DNA from: Parablautia intestinalis
GTDB lineage: Bacteria > Bacillota > Clostridia > Lachnospirales > Lachnospiraceae
Reading direction: 5' to 3'
Assembly (NCBI GenBank): GCA_003612395.1
Contig: RAYQ01000030.1
Coordinates: 1 to 33,008, forward strand
DNA length: 33,008 nt
The notes below the pieces were generated by a model. It had not been told where the DNA came from. It did no database searches and saw only the letters and a list, made by a program, of their open reading frames with translations. A program made the position numbers and the translations under genes. This document shows positions 32,577 to 33,008 of the stretch, one piece after another. The stretch's first letter is position 1. Each line of letters opens with the position of its first letter.

Positions 32577-32662
32577 GGAGAGGTATCGAAGTGGTCATAA
32601 CGAGGCGGTCTTGAAAACCGTTTGTCCGCAAGGGCGCGTGGGTTCGAATCCCACCCTCTCCG
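32577..32662 (+). tRNA. tRNA-Ser (anticodon TGA)
   Basis: The acceptor arms GGAGAGG and CCTCTCC pair fully and the discriminator base is G. The anticodon loop CTTGAAA sits on a GCGGT/ACCGT stem and gives TGA at 32612-32614. A long variable arm and the GGGTTCGAATCCC T-arm identify a class II serine tRNA. CCA is not encoded. Confidence 0.96.
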
Positions 32663-32738
32663 CTGGAGGTACCTTCTCCGGCGAACCATATTTTGGTTCG
32701 GCACATTTATGATAGTTATATGTGGTCAGCTTGATTTT

Positions 32739-32827
32739 GGAGAAGTACCCAAGAGGCTGAAGGGGCTCCCCTGGAAAGGGAGTAGGTCGTTAATAGCGGT
32801 GCGAGGGTTCAAATCCCTCCTTCTCCG
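32739..32827 (+). tRNA. tRNA-Ser (anticodon GGA)
   Basis: The acceptor arms GGAGAAG and CTTCTCC pair fully, with discriminator G. The stem CTCCC/GGGAG around CTGGAAA gives anticodon GGA at 32773-32775. A long variable arm and AGGGTTCAAATCCCT T-arm mark a class II serine tRNA. CCA is not encoded. It lies 76 bp after the first serine tRNA and is probably co-transcribed with it. Confidence 0.96.
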
Positions 32828-33008
32828 TTGGCAGTCTCCCTTGATTGCCTTGATAACAAAAGCACCTTGACAAATAAACAGCAATGCAACCCTGAAAATT
32901 CTAAAAAGAGAAGCTTTGGAGAGCGCAGGCGTGAAGGCATAAGCGGCGGTAAAGAGCTGAGAAGCCGGAGCAGAGCGTTAAGAGAAAGCGGGAAAGAATT
33001 TCAGAAAC
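32828..33008. other. Right-edge tail without a recognisable gene
   Basis: About 180 bp follow the tRNA pair. A TTGACA occurs near 32868 but no good -10 box is found at the right distance. No terminator or coding frame is convincing before the window ends. Confidence 0.4.

Noticed and set aside
32622-32870. 82-codon frame across the two serine tRNAs
   Set aside because: It runs through both tRNA genes and is not coding.
32868-32900. TTGACA near the right edge as an rRNA-operon promoter
   Set aside because: No acceptable -10 box at 16-18 bp and no rRNA sequence before the window ends.

Overview
The window looks like a chromosomal segment of a Gram-positive, anaerobic gut-type Clostridia, most likely Lachnospiraceae. 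This is an inference from the strong AGGAGG-type ribosome binding sites, moderate GC, an ECF-type riboflavin transporter under an FMN riboswitch, the tsaE-tsaB-rimI order, and a GPH-transporter/glycosidase operon. No species can be named from the sequence alone.

Region 1 (about 1-9.9 kb) is a carbohydrate locus. A divergent AraC-family regulator with a cupin sensor domain faces a GPH-family sugar transporter, a GH1, a GH39 and a GH2 glycosidase, and a DapB_N-like NAD(P)-dependent oxidoreductase. The operon ends at a strong terminator at 9.9 kb. It probably imports and stepwise deglycosylates a plant-type glycoside. The gap between the regulator and the transporter carries a duplicated promoter segment and a decayed fragment of a second oxidoreductase of the same family.

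Region 2 (about 10.1-18.9 kb) is an accessory island. It holds an XRE-type regulator, a roughly 780-bp stretch with hairpins and no convincing full-size gene, and a small DUF-type protein. Three consecutive, translationally coupled large serine recombinases follow, then an AT-rich gene with a degenerate HNH/zinc-finger N-terminus, then the C-terminal remnant of a tyrosine integrase. A 35-bp imperfect dyad repeat lies just after the third recombinase and again just after the HNH-like gene, so it brackets that gene as a cassette. This is the best candidate for an undescribed system: a serine counterpart of recombinase-in-trio elements with repeat-bounded cargo.

Region 3 (about 18.9-33 kb) is core genome: an FMN riboswitch and RibU, a MacB-type ABC export operon (ATPase, adaptor, permease), a YcxB-like membrane protein, and the t6A tRNA-modification genes tsaE, tsaB and tsaD with rimI. 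It also holds RNase Z, a membrane-anchored unknown protein, ispD, a small alarmone synthetase and two serine tRNAs behind a near-consensus promoter. Its intergenic gaps hold several families of short dispersed palindromic repeats. A 26-bp leader containing the ribosome binding site is shared by tsaB and tsaD.
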